This document shows, piece by piece, positions 1 through 11,449 of a stretch of 64,000 nucleotides of DNA. How positions within the stretch are numbered: position 1 is the first letter of the stretch; every line of letters begins with the position of its first letter. The notes beneath the pieces were generated by a model that saw only the letters and a program-made list of their open reading frames with translations, was not told where the DNA came from and searched no databases. This DNA is from Cyclina sinensis (lineage: Eukaryota; Mollusca; Bivalvia; Venerida; Veneridae): assembly GCA_012932295.1 (NCBI GenBank), contig JAAONU010000006.1, positions 20,849,453 through 20,913,452 on the forward strand. Direction: 5' to 3'. A program made the position numbers and the translations under genes.

Positions 1-540
1 GAGCGAATTACCAACTATGTCACTTTATCAACCCAGGTGGGTCAAAGGCGGCACTGATTTGTTGAGGTGTTATTTTAAAATTCGTTTCGTATGATTTTAT
101 CATTTTGCTAAAATAATTAGCATTTAGACCTTACTAAAGTTAGAATGACCAACTCTGTCACTTTATCAACCCAGTACTCATTTGTTCAGGTGCTACTTTA
201 AAATTTGTTTTGTATGATTTTATCACTTTGCTAAAACAATAAGCGTTTATATCTTACTAAAGTTAGAATTACCAACTACTTTCTGGAAGGTAGTTTGGGT
301 TACGGACGAATTACCAACTGAGTTACCGTTATTTGATCATTCCATCTTGGCGAAGATAGTACTGATATGTTGAGGTGCTAACTTTATGTACGAAGACATT
401 TACTATTTTGTTTGAGATGTTAACTTCATGTCCGTTTATGTATATTTTTACATATTGCTGAAGAAACTCGTTTTTATATCTTACTTAAGACTGAACTACC
501 AATTGACTTATTTAAGAAGTTATTTGTAGTATGTAACTAA
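1..540. repeat. diverged tandem repeat, about 140 bp unit
   Basis: A unit beginning near GAATTACCAACT and CACTTTATCAACCCAG, followed by TTTGTT(G/C)AGGTG and a TCGTATGATTTTATCA-type stretch, occurs near position 5 and again near 150. Partial, more diverged copies continue to about 540 and again at 1070-1140. The ACCAACT core is shared with the adjoining minisatellite, so the two are probably one higher-order satellite. There is no coding signal. Confidence 0.55.
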
Positions 541-1012
541 AGTTCCACTTACCAACTTCTTTATGGAAGTAAGTTGGGAATTGAAGCGAATTACCAACTT
601 CATTATGGAAGTAAGTTGGAAATAGAAGCGAATTACCAACTTCGACATCCTTATGGAAGTAAGTTGGGAATTGAAGCGACTTACCAACTTCGACATCCTT
701 ATGGAAGTAAGTTGGGAATTGAAGCGACTTACCAACTTCATTATGGAAGTAAGTTGGAAATAGAGGCGAATTACCAACTTCGACATCCTTATGGAAGTAA
801 GTTGGGGATAGAAGCGAATTACCAACTTCGACATCCTTATGGAAGTAAGTTGGGAATTGAAGCGACTTACCAACTTCATTATGGAAGTAAGTTGGAAATA
901 GAAGCGAATTACCAACTTTGACATCCTTATGGAAGTAAGTTGGAAATAGAAGCGAATTACCAACTTCGACATCCTTATGGAAGTAAGTTGGGGATTGAAC
1001 TGGTAACCTGAT
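541..1012. repeat. minisatellite with 42/48-bp palindromic units
   Basis: About ten units of the form ATGGAAGTAAGTTGG, an AATTGAAGCGA-type spacer, then TTACCAACTTC. Units come in two lengths, 42 bp (linker CATT) and 48 bp (linker CGACATCCTT), both multiples of three. This is why several frames stay open through the array. Each unit holds CCAACTT and AAGTTGG in inverted orientation, so each could form a hairpin. The open frames are a by-product of unit length and are not annotated as genes. Confidence 0.85.
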
Positions 1013-2207
1013 CAACCTAGACGACGAAAAACTTGATCATATTGCTAAAGAAATTATTTGTACTATATAACTAAAGATCGATCAACCTTCTGAAAGGCTG
1101 GTTGGGATTCGAGCGAATAACCAAATGAGTAACCTGACGTGACTTATCAATATGGTGTTGGTGGTGGGGGTGCAATCGTAACAACTCGGCCATTTCCGAC
1201 AGCTTCGTATACAGACTTATTGAAATCGCCCAAGGTGTTCCGATTATGGGGGGGTTTGTGTTTCTAGCGCCCGTGTAAACAGTAGAAAATCCTGTCTGAT
1301 ATGCAAGAAAAACTGTTGTGTTGAGATGCTAGCTTCATTTACGCTTATGTATAAACTTAAACATATTGCTAATGAAATTACTATTTCTATACTTTAATCA
1401 AATAGGTTACTAGGTCAGATCAGTGCCTATAAGAATATTATACTGGTACCGGCAAAGTCGGGAATATCCGGCTCGAGGGTAACTGTTAAGCGGTAACGAG
1501 GCTCCGGCTCGAGGGCAACTGTTTAAGGCGGTAACGAGGTTGTGCCGAGTTACCCCTGAACAGTTACCCGAGAAAGGTGTCCGGCTGAAAAAAAAGAAAA
1601 AAAACATTATATTTTTTTCTAGGACATTCCTTCTGGTGTTTCGAATTGAGGATGAACTAAATTTATCTTCTCCCTGTTTAATGCACTGAATGAATGTACA
1701 TAATTTGCGATATTAGAACGAGAGTGATAAAAGATGAATGGTTAGTAATGTTTTTATTTCATTCGTAATGATCATGCGTTTATTAAAATTATCATTATTG
1801 TACGTGGGCATATGTATGTGGTTTTCGTATGCATTTATACATCACCGTATAAATTTAGTGACATCCCCGAAGGTCACATTTTCATTATAAATGATCCCAT
1901 TTGATGTTCACATGTCTAATCATGAACTACGTTTATGTGTATTCGTTGCTGCTGGTTATTTATGTTGTTTTAAAAATAATGACTACAATACGGATTTTCT
2001 CTTTACTCATTAAAAAAATGACTACAATAGATACTCAAAGGCTTTTTTCATTGCTCAACAATAATAGTCAGTACAGAGCGTTTTATTGTTGTTGCTGTTA
2101 GATTTAAATTTCAACGTTTCGTTAAAGATAATTGTTTTTTGAATTTTCTGAAAATGTTTGTTAGTCATAATGCTATTCATATCACATGATATCTGTTTAG
2201 TGTTCTT
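1013..2207. other. non-coding, short local duplications
   Basis: No supported gene. A short duplication around CCGGCTCGAGGG followed by AACTGTT and GGTAACGAGG is seen twice, at about 1469-1500 and 1502-1540. The rest is AT-rich unique-looking sequence. Confidence 0.5.
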
Positions 2208-3215
2208 GAAACAAAATAAATGAGTGCGTGACTAATTACAACAGTATTTTGTTTCTCTGAAATCACTTTTGGGGATTAGTAAATGTATTTTCCGTAAAGA
2301 TCTTATGATTTGTATGACGGACTTCACATGCATTGACACCAGTCATTTTCGAAAATAGTGCAACGGAGCCAAGATATTCTCAAAACAGAATGGAAAACAA
2401 AATGATTATGATTATATCTTTGACACAATAAATCGCACTAACCAGATCAATATATACTACAATTATTAGTTCCTCGAACTTTCCTTCATATGGAAATGAG
2501 GGACATTCCTGATAACAAATTATCTCCCTTACTCAGATAACATCAAAGGTAGACCAAATAGCACAATGGTCCTTTCAGTTGGAATCCTCTGACTTTATCC
2601 TTGTTTCTTATTGTGATGGTCTTGACTTTTAATTGTGAAAATTGTCACTTATATATTAAATAAAAAGTAAGGATTATCAAAAAACAAAGATAATGGTGTT
2701 AACAAAACATGTGCTAGACTTAATGTGTTATCTGACGACCACTGTTGCAATTAATTAGGCTTAATTATCACCATACCAAAAGAGAAAATAGCTATAAAGG
2801 CAGAGGAATCCAAATGGAAGGACCAATGTAATATCAGAGCGTATTCAGGGTAGATAATCCACTAATGTTCCCCATTTCACATTCAATTGAAACAAAATAA
2901 ATGAGTTGCGTGACCTATAACAACAGTATTGTTTTCTCTGCAATCACTTTTGGGGATTAGTAACTGTATTTTCCTCAAAGATCTTTTGATTTGTATGACC
3001 TGCTTCACATGCATTTACACAAGTCATTTTCGAAAAAAGTGCAACGGAGCCAAGATATCCCAAAGAAGAATGGACAACAATATGATTATGAGTATATATT
3101 TGACACAATAAATCGGACTTTTATATATTCGAGACAATAAATCGCACTAACCAAATCAAAATATGCTACATACTAAAATGCTAAATACTTACTCGAACTT
3201 TTCTTCAAATGGAAA
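2208..3215. repeat. direct duplication, two copies about 680 bp apart
   Basis: A segment of about 300 bp at 2208-2500 (starting GAAACAAAATAAATGAG and containing CACTTTTGGGGATTAGTAA and GTGCAACGGAGCCAAGATAT) recurs at 2890-3215 with about 10-15% differences. A small extra internal duplication around ACAATAAATCGCACTAACCA sits in the second copy. The sequence between copies is AT-rich. No conserved reading frame spans both copies. Confidence 0.8.
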
Positions 3216-3459
3216 TTTCACATTCAATTAAAGCCTAGTATTTATTCGACATCGGTTCCGTTGCCAGTACTTACTTCTCATATTCAACCCTCTCGATGAC
3301 ATTACATTAAGGTAGATTTTTGTTTTCCCAGCCTTGCCATAAGTTCTAAAAATATTGCAGCAATGTAGTAATTAACAGTTTTAAAAATTAACAGTTAATG
3401 CAGGTTTGGCTGTTTTATAAATGTGTTTAGATCTTTCAGCAAAAAGGGAGTAATATGAT

Positions 3460-5181
3460 TAGTGTTGTATCTATAGCGTGATAGCGGGGCGCTGCGCCCC
3501 GCCCTTTTTGAAGAGCGCCCTTCTGCCCTAAATCTCTAACACTCTGCCCTTTTCCCTCTAGCGCCCTTCTGTCCTTAATCATAAATGTTAATCACCACAA
3601 ATTCTGCCTTTGTTTATTCAGTGTCTATGTTTTCCTAACTTACTTGTGTATTCAAATTAGCAAGACACGCAGCGACGCATGTATACATACCCTACAGCGA
3701 CTGCCGAAAAATCAATAATCAAGCGTGCACTGCGTCCTTTTACCAATCAATTAGCGGATTAATGTCTGGATTGCCATTACAACAAAAACTTGTTATTTAA
3801 GGTGATGAATTGATTAGTTAAACAATACAGATGACAAATGATGTAGGTTTCGTTGATTGGGGATATAACAAGTGTTTGTCGTCACTATCGGTAAACACAA
3901 TAAAACTTCCGTAAAACGAAAGTTGGCTCAGTTAGAAAAGGAACGGACAAAAGCAGCGAAAACGAATCACTGTTTCGCCGATCTTAAAACAAGTCTGTTT
4001 CTAGCCTTTAGAAGTTAATTATATAACGTGTTTGTTTACAAAAAACTATACATGTGTCAATTTTCACAATTAAGCGTCCCAGATTGGTATCGGTTGTGTC
4101 AAAATGCACGTTTTTAGGACGCACGTGCGTTTTTGCGCCAAAACACAGGAAAGTTCGTTCGTTATAAATGTTAATAAGAAATAAACATTTCACCTATATA
4201 TGTAGTTTTAACAAGCGGACTGTTAAATGGTCATTTACATATCGAACTGTAATTGATAATTTTGTCAAATAAAACCGTTGATACAAAACCGAACGAGTAT
4301 TCCGATCCTAATTTACTTGAACTCCAGCGTAGCGCTGTTTTTGCCTAATATTTATTCTGTCTTGACTGTTTTAATGACCGAGGATACTTGTTGAACATAA
4401 ATCAAGAATAAATTAAATAAAACCTAAGAATAGAACTAAGCATTTGGCAAAATAACAATTGAAAATAAACGTTTATTCGCCGATATTTTTGTTAACTACA
4501 ATATGTAAGCCACGGCGCTTTAGAAATAAATTGATATATAGGACTGCAAAGGAAACATCTATTTGTCTTGATACCATTTTATTTTCTGTACAATTGATCA
4601 TTTGAACACTGCATATCACCATCGTGATAAGTGTATGATATTTCGGATAAGTTAATTTCGGTTACGATTTCAATTTATACAAGATTGTACTCTTGCTGTT
4701 TTATTGTCAGAATTAGCACATTAAAACATCAGACTGATTACAAGTAGATAAAACAGTCTTAAAAGGTTACTGTGCATTATGTTATAGTATGCTGTGTTAC
4801 TTGAATGTGTATACTGTTCAAATGCTAGCAATGATCTACATGATTGTATGAAATGGAGAGATTAGAAAAATAAAAGCTGTTAGAAGTTTCTTGCAGTATT
4901 TGTCTGTTTTCAGTTACATATGCTAGTACTTATACAATGATTAAAAAGTAAATTAAATAAAACAAATACCTGTATTTGATTCACACTTTACAACACTATA
5001 TAGTTTTAATGATAACAATAATAATTAAGAGACGATGCTTGGCATAATATAATGCATGGTGTATCGTGAAAAATGCCCTTTTGCTAGCAAAAGATGCGTA
5101 TTTGCCCCCTGCCCCTTTTTGGCAGCACCCTGCCCCTTTTTCACAGCACCATGCCCTTTTTTAATCCTGGATACAACACTA
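3460..5181. mobile_element. 1.7 kb inverted-repeat DNA element with 5-bp TSD
   Basis: The left end reads TAGTGTTGTATC at 3460-3471 and the right end reads GATACAACACTA at 5170-5181, a perfect 12-bp terminal inverted repeat. Both ends are flanked by ATGAT (3455-3459 and 5182-5186), a 5-bp target-site duplication. Just inside each end lie short pyrimidine-rich blocks with repeated GCCCTTCTGCCC or TGCCCCTTTTT motifs. The interior has no ORF longer than about 61 aa, so this is a non-autonomous element. The superfamily is not assigned. Confidence 0.8.
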
Positions 5182-5794
5182 ATGATGCAATAGTAAACGG
5201 TCATGATTTTTACATAAGTTCTGTAAACACGTCCTATATGGTTTCCTTGAAACAGATATATTATTAAAGCATCTAACGAAACACTTGATTTATTTCATCA
5301 TGCTCAAAGTATATTAATACTACGCCTGATTTTGATACAACTCATGGTAACGTCTTACTATTAGCCAATCAACAACCAATCATATAGTAGATGGCGGGGA
5401 TAGGTAAATACACACTTTTTGCTTGGACGTATAGATACTTTATCTCTGAATGTTCATAGTCATCCTGATTAAATTACTAACCTGGCATAGTTGCCTTCTT
5501 AGAATCAAGTACAGACTCAGAACTAAGACAGGCGCATTAACTGAAATGTGACCAGCTTCAGTAGTTTTGGTCAGATTTGATCGTTATGATATTAAAAACT
5601 TTTTTACGTCAAATAAATTTGATAAAAAAATATTATGTATAGACAATATGTATAATTATTTGAACAGTAATAATTTGAACATATGACGGTCTGTCCTAAG
5701 CAATGTTTTAAAATTTATTGTGAGACGATTACGCGTTATAATCCGATTTCTCCTCAGATATTCTGTTCTGGCAATATTTAAATGCACAGATACC
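5182..5794. other. non-coding interval
   Basis: AT-rich sequence between two mobile elements. I see no gene, RNA or repeat I can support. Confidence 0.4.
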
Positions 5795-6236
5795 TTAAAG
5801 GGGCTGTGCTCCAGATGACAAAAAACGAAAGTTTTCTTGTATTATAAATTTCTTGTAATATTTATGACTAATGCTTAAAAAATAAGTTACTTACAAAAAA
5901 TAAGTCAAATAATTACATTATAAATTGATTTTTTTTTCCCTTTCAAAGTGCTATACCGTAACGCGACGGTATAACTGTATCGTAAAACATTTAAAGTAAA
6001 TATCTGTAATATCACATGCGGCGATGGTGGTGACAGTAAAAGCGTTGGAAATATTTTGTTAACATGAGGGTCCAGAGTTCAAATCAGGCTGGAGCGAAAA
6101 TATTTATTTTATTCTATTTTGACTTTTATAATCAGTTTTGAAGTAAAATATTATGTTGTTATAATCTCACGGCATCTAAATATATAATTTATGAAAAAAA
6201 CAAATTTATGTCAAATCTGGAGTACAGCCTCTTTAA
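5795..6236. mobile_element. TTAA-flanked MITE, about 440 bp
   Basis: TTAA at 5795-5798 is followed by AAGGGGCTGTGCTCCAGAT. At the right end, ATCTGGAGTACAGCCTCT precedes TTAA (6233-6236). The reverse complement of the right end matches the left with few differences over about 25 bp. TTAA at both ends suggests piggyBac-like or Kolobok-like target choice. The interior includes a possible B-box-like GAGTTCAAATC at about 6075. No transposase is present. Confidence 0.7.
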
Positions 6237-7095
6237 CTAAATTAAGAACTTTATGATAGGAAAGAAAATTGAATTAAACTGAATAATAAACAAGTTAATT
6301 TGAGGTTATAATTGTACGTGGACGACAATGTTCGTTGATTTTTATAAATTGTACAGGTGAATTTAAGTTATTAACGTGACAAACAACACACACTTGACCA
6401 TCCCATAACCGGATATACGAGAGGACTTCAAAATGGTTGGAAGAAACATAGATTTATGCTTTAATAAATCTTAGTTTTAAGATAACAAAGATAAACAGAT
6501 GCATTGATCTTTTATCGTGCATGTACTCGTCATCCAAGTAAATATTTTTATGTACAGAAGAGTTCACAATGACTCTCAACATTTCAAAATAGCAAAAAAT
6601 CTATATGCACCGACAAGTTCGTTAAAACACACATATCATCAATCCTTTGTTTTTTTAATAAATTCAGTATGACGACATTTTTACTCCCTACGGGTAGAGT
6701 TGATATTGTAGAAATCGGTATAGACTCTCCCAGTCAGAAGCATGAACGTTCAACCATACTAGAGGATATATTTTCATTCATATCCAAAGAACTTTGCATC
6801 ACATGTGTTGTATCCGTGAATTAGATTTTTGACATGTTTTGATATTTTTATTCGAAAACAAAAATCAGCTTCTATATCAATTTTCACTGTTTAACAAGTC
6901 TTTATTGCTCATGTATTTCAATTTATATGTGCGTTCATCGGTGTCAGATTTATTTGTGTGATTAAACCTAAGGTTTTCTACACTGTGGTTTGTGCAAAAA
7001 CAAGAAGGCGGCTACCAATATTTAATATTTATGTCTTGTCACGTGACATTTTAATATAACAAATTATCATCTTGATGATACCGGCTTACTTCCTT
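6237..7095. other. non-coding interval
   Basis: AT-rich, no supported gene. A few short inverted or simple repeats only. Confidence 0.4.
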
Positions 7096-7438
7096 GTTTT
7101 ACAAAACACGAAGGTAAATAAACTGAAAACTCCATATACGGTAATGAAAGAATTACTAATGTTATGGTCCTGTCATTGTATTGATACAACCTCCGACAAC
7201 TGCGTCAGGGAATCAGTTCTTTGGCTCAGTAGTTAGAACCTTGGTTTTCGATGTGGAGTTTTTGTGGAGTTTTGTTTTACAAAACACGAAGGTAAATAAA
7301 CTGAAAACTCCATATACGGTAATGAAAGAATTACTAATGTTATGGTCCTGTCATTGTATTGATACAACCTCCGACAACTGCGTCAGAGAATCAGTTCTTT
7401 GGCTCAGTAGTTAGAACCTTGGTTTTCGATGTGGAGGA
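7096..7438. repeat. 178-bp tandem duplication with SINE head
   Basis: The segment from TGTTTTACAAAACACGAAGG to TTTTCGATGTGGAG is present twice with a period of 178 bp (for example GTAATGAAAG at 7141 and 7319) and is almost identical. The second copy runs on into a tRNA-like segment with A-box-like GGCTCAGTAGTTAGAAC and B-box-like GAGTTCAAATCTCG (about 7398-7460). This suggests a SINE with a recently duplicated 5' flank. Confidence 0.8.
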
Positions 7439-7654
7439 CCGGAGTTCAAATCTCGTTATCGGTGGTCTTTCTCAAATTGCATTGAATCTTTCTGTACGAA
7501 CTTTCATTTTCGTCAAATGAGGGCTCATATGTGATAACCCATCCTAGACTTAGTAATGATAACATTATAATTATAATAATAATTTAAAAAATCCTTCAAG
7601 ATTTCTGATATAAAATTACATCACCCTATTCCTCATCATAAATGATGATTTCTC

Positions 7655-7815
7655 TCAAGAGGGGGTGGTGATATGGTCAAGTGCACACCGACCTATAATT
7701 GTATAAATACAATCTCTGACAATCTTTGATCTGAGGTCGAGTCCCGCTACGGGTTGTCATACGAACTGTCGTGTTCGTAAGACTAACGACTGGGTAAGAT
7801 GGGCTATGGGCTGAC
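7655..7815 (+). repeat. tRNA-derived SINE remnant
   Basis: A-box-like GATATGGTCAAGTG at about 7670 and B-box-like GGTCGAGTCCCGC at about 7735, followed by a short conserved-looking tail (GACTGGGTAAGATGGGC). The cloverleaf is not complete, so it is called a SINE rather than a tRNA gene. Confidence 0.45.
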
Positions 7816-8286
7816 CTTTGTTGCTTATAGCATAAGAATAACTTTATGAACATGAAGAAAAAGTAAACTAATGCTGCAATTATAGCAAAATAATTGCACG
7901 GTCAAACGAAACAAAAAAGCCTAGGTGATAGAATGAGCCCAGCGATTTTATAACCAAGTTCCGTTATGGTCACAGTCAAAAAGCATATTCAATGTATGGG
8001 AGTTAAAACAAATCTTGATTGTACTTTAACACATACTTTTTCGTTTAAAGTGCTGAATTTTGCATGAAATAATCAAGATGGCCTTGATATCTAAACTTTA
8101 CTGTATTAAGTAAGAGCGAATTACTTCAGAAACCGAAAACGTCAAACTTAGATCTGTGTTTAATCCGCAAAATAAGCTTCTTTTATCATTCTAAAACTAT
8201 CGCGTTAGATTACAATACTAAATACACTGTTTGTTACTATTTGAGAAGGGGAGAGAAAAAATAATTTTAGTTTCTTGAAATGTGTT
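7816..8286. other. non-coding interval
   Basis: No supported gene. AT-rich flank of the minisatellite that follows. Confidence 0.4.
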
Positions 8287-9203
8287 AAGGTACGATGATG
8301 AAAACGCGAAGGTGCGAAGATAAAAACGCGAAGGAACGAGGATGAAAACTCAAAGATACGATGATGATAACGTGACGGTACGAAGATGAAATCACGAAGG
8401 TACGATGATGAAAACGCGAAGATACCATGATAATAAGGCGAAGGTACGAAGATGAAAACGCGAAGGAACGATGATGATAACGCCAAGGTACGATGATGAT
8501 AAGGCGAAAGTACGCTGATGAAAACGCGAAGACCCGAGGATGAAAACTCGAAGATACGATGATGGTAAGGCGAAGGTTCGAAGATGAAAACGCGAAAGTA
8601 CGATGATGATAACGCGAAGGTACGAAGATGAAAACGCGAAGGTACGATGATGATAACGCGAAAGTACGATGATGATAAGGCGAAGGTACGATGATGAAAA
8701 CGCGAAGACACGAGGATGAAAACGCAAAGGTACGATGATGATAACGCAAAGGTACGAAGATGAAAATGCGAAGGTACGATGATGATAACGCGAAGGTACG
8801 ATCATGATAAGGTGAAGGTACGATGATGAAAACGCGAAGACACGAGGATGAAAACTCGAAGATACGATGTTGATAACGCGAAGGTACGATGATGATAACG
8901 CGAAGGTACGATGATGATAACGCGAAGGCAGGATGATAATAACTCGAAGATACGAAGATGATAACGTGAAGGTACGAAGATGAAAACACAAAGGTACGAT
9001 GATGATAAGGCGAAGGCACGAGGATGATAACTCGAAGATACGAAGATTTAAACTCGAGGTAAGATGATGAAAACACGAAGGTACGATGATGATAAGGCGA
9101 AGGCAAGAAGATGAAAACTCGAAGATAGAATGATGAAAACACGAAGGGACGATGATGATAAGAAGAAGGCACGAGGATGATAACTCGAAGATACGAAGAT
9201 GAG
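8287..9203. repeat. 21-bp minisatellite, about 43 copies
   Basis: The unit is close to AACGCGAAGGTACGATGATG plus A, with variants CGAAGA, CGAGGATGA and CACGAAGG. Because the unit is a multiple of three, all three frames of the complementary strand stay open for 168-313 codons and encode a 7-residue repeat rich in S, F, Y, R and H. There is no splice, signal or domain evidence for a protein. The array is treated as non-coding. Confidence 0.9.
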
Positions 9204-9210
9204 CTCTCTC

Positions 9211-9325
9211 GTCGTCGCGTTTTCATTATCGCAGTTTCGCGTTATCTTTCATCGTATCTTTGTGTTTTCATCATCGTAGTGTCGCGATTTCGCGTTTCCA
9301 TCATCGTACTGTCGAGTATCGTGTT
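9211..9325. repeat. inverted block of the same 21-bp minisatellite
   Basis: From 9211 the same unit appears in the opposite orientation (for example TTTTCATCATCGTA, TCGCGTTATCTTTCATCGTA), about five copies. It abuts the direct array through a short GAGCTCTCTCGTC junction. The two orientations together form a large potential hairpin. Confidence 0.85.
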
Positions 9326-10067
9326 TCTAAACAAGTCATGCAAATGCGATGGCCCTAACCGAATTCCGTATAGGATAGCAACAAAAGTTTATCAACAAAT
9401 TCATTCGAGGCCGATTCACCAAACGTAATAGATTCCCATGCCCTACATTATGATGCGCTCACTTTTATTTATACTCCATATAACATACAGTCAACGTTAC
9501 CAATATAATTCTTCTATGTTTGCGATGACCGGTTTTATCCATGGATTATAAAAAGAAAGCTGCCGGTTTTAAACGTACAGGTTTTGTATGGTGATTAAGT
9601 ATTTTCTTAATTTGAAATACCTCCTCTGAAAAAAATGAAAAATCAAACGGCATATTGAGCAAACAGCTAGCGTAAGAACCGGTTTAGTAAAAATAAAAAT
9701 CATAAGAAGTAAATATTAATTAATAATGATAATATAACTACATGATCTGAAAATTTAAATTTGTCCTTGTATTGTAAAATGTCAGCATATAAGGTAAGTG
9801 AAAGTTAGTAATCGTGATGAAAAAGAAACAAACAAATTTGGATGGTTTTCATCTGATATCATATGAAAAAAAACAAGACAAGTAATCATTTTCCATCTGA
9901 GTAAATATGAAGAAATAACAAACCAATAGTTGATCAAAACGATAATTCGTCACTCGCGTTGCATTTATAAATGTAACAGCGCTTAAGAAACATACACCAA
10001 TAACGCAGCGCATACTGCTTGAGTGTTATATCAAGGTTTAATATCAAATAATATACAACTATAAAAA
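9326..10067. other. upstream region of the C1q gene
   Basis: AT-rich, no supported gene. A CTATAAAAAATG string directly abuts the start codon at 10068. It is too close to act as a TATA box for this start, so the true promoter is probably further upstream or beyond an unseen 5' non-coding exon. Confidence 0.4.
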
Positions 10068-10362
10068 ATGCTCGAAGGTAGTAAATGGTTGAGCTATGTT
10101 AGTGTCACGATGCTTTTAAATTTTAACATGTCTACGTCTATTCCAGTTGAATCGAACATGGAAATTGGAATGCTGAATATCGACAATTTAAAAGCAAGCT
10201 ACGCACAAGAAATAGCCGAATTGAAAAAAGAAATAAACTCTTTTCAATTACGTGTAACAAATCTGGAAAAGGGCATAGACAGGATAGAAAATGGTTTACT
10301 GCCTACAGTGGATAAAAGTAAAACAGCAGAAAACCATACAGTTCACAAGCTGAATAAACGAG
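10068..10362 (+). CDS. C1q gene, coding exon 1
   Basis: The ATG at 10068 opens a leader-like segment and coiled coil (98 codons plus one base). It ends CGAG before donor GTATGT. In-frame methionines at residues 15 and 21 are alternative starts. Confidence 0.8.
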
Positions 10363-11368
10363 GTATGTCATTTACATAAACATTGTATATACATTTCCTC
10401 ATTGTCTGTCTGCTTTCTTGGTTGTCGTCGAACTTTATCATTATTTTGTTCTCTTTTTCATGAAATTGTAAAGATATCGTATCATCGAAAGCTTGTTATT
10501 TAATATATAACTTTGTGATCGAATCTGTTAAACTCGGTGCGTTTATTCTTCGAAACAGTTTTTAACGTTATGTTAGGTCACAAAAGAAAAGCCTGAGAAA
10601 GTAAATGACATTTTCCAAAAACATTGAAACTGAAAACCAAAAAATCATGAAATCAAGGAAGTCATGATTTTATATTATAGGTTATATTTAATTTCAAAAT
10701 AGCTAAAGATAACACGTACAAAAATCGTACCTGTAAAAAAGAAATACATAATGTCCTATTTTTAGTACTTGTTATAACCTTGTTAAAGCGAATCTGACGT
10801 ATCTGACTCATTATTTATGTAGTGTACAAACGTTGTTCGGTATGGGGTAATTCTGAACATTTTTAGTGCTTGTTGTTTGAATGATATTCTGATAAGCAAC
10901 TTTATTACAGCGGTAGTGCGAAGAAGACGAAGACGTGCCCCAGAGGTTGCTTTCCAGGCATCTTTAAGCAAAGAATATGCCACATTCGAGTTGTACGATG
11001 CCATTATTTTCAACGACGTTATTACAAACATCGGAGGTGCGTACAACAAACATACCGGCGTTTTCACTGCCCCTGTCTCTGGCACCTACAGTTTTTACAC
11101 TAATATAGTTTCTGAAAGAGGACATTATGTTGAAGCCGCTATCCAAGTAAATAACAAAGCAACAGTTTCAGCGATAAGTGACCACAGACTCTCGCCGAAC
11201 TCAGACTATTTAGATATCTGGGACCAAGGCAATGCCGTAGCCATCTTAAGTCTTCGGAAAGGGGATAAAGTGAGTGTAACTATACAGTGGCCACAAGGGC
11301 GCCATGACATACATGGTGTTGGAAAATCCAGTTTCTCTGGCTCTCTTCTAAGAGCACACTACTGGTAA
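10068..11368 (+). CDS. C1q-domain-containing protein, two exons, 250 aa
   Basis: Exons 10068-10362 and 10911-11368 join in phase 1 across a GT-AG intron (donor GTATGT, acceptor TTTATTACAG) to give 250 codons plus TAA. Residues about 7-25 form a modest hydrophobic segment that may be a signal peptide. Residues about 39-75 are a heptad-like coiled coil (IAELKKEINSF, LEKGIDRIENGLL). Residues 102-107 are six consecutive arginines directly before the C1q domain. The C1q domain (about 110-250) shows PEVAFQASLS, GVFTAPVSGTYSF and the terminal SFSGSLLRAHYW. There is no collagen repeat. In bivalves this class (coiled coil plus globular C1q head) is a large expanded family of trimeric secreted lectin-like immune proteins. 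The ligand cannot be told from sequence. The family call is firm; the secretion call is moderate because the leader is weak. Confidence 0.9.
10911..11368 (+). CDS. C1q gene, coding exon 2
   Basis: Begins after TTTATTACAG. It carries the poly-arginine stretch and the whole C1q domain, with stop TAA at 11366-11368. Confidence 0.9.
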
Positions 11369-11443
11369 CTGTTAAAAAGGTTGTCTGAGAAAATGTATAA
11401 ACATTTCCTTAAAATTTATTGCACTTTCATCTAAATTATGAAC

Positions 11444-11449
11444 ATTAAA
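11444..11449 (+). terminator. candidate poly(A) signal ATTAAA of the C1q gene
   Basis: ATTAAA lies 76 bp past the stop codon. Further AT-rich candidates lie downstream, so the site is tentative. Confidence 0.4.

Noticed and set aside
512..1015. ORFs of 115-167 aa on both strands
   Set aside because: They translate the 42/48-bp satellite in several frames at once; this is repeat periodicity, not coding.
8205..9226. Minus-strand ORFs of 168-313 aa
   Set aside because: All three frames are open because the 21-bp minisatellite unit is a multiple of three and has few stop-forming triplets. There is no domain, signal or splice support.
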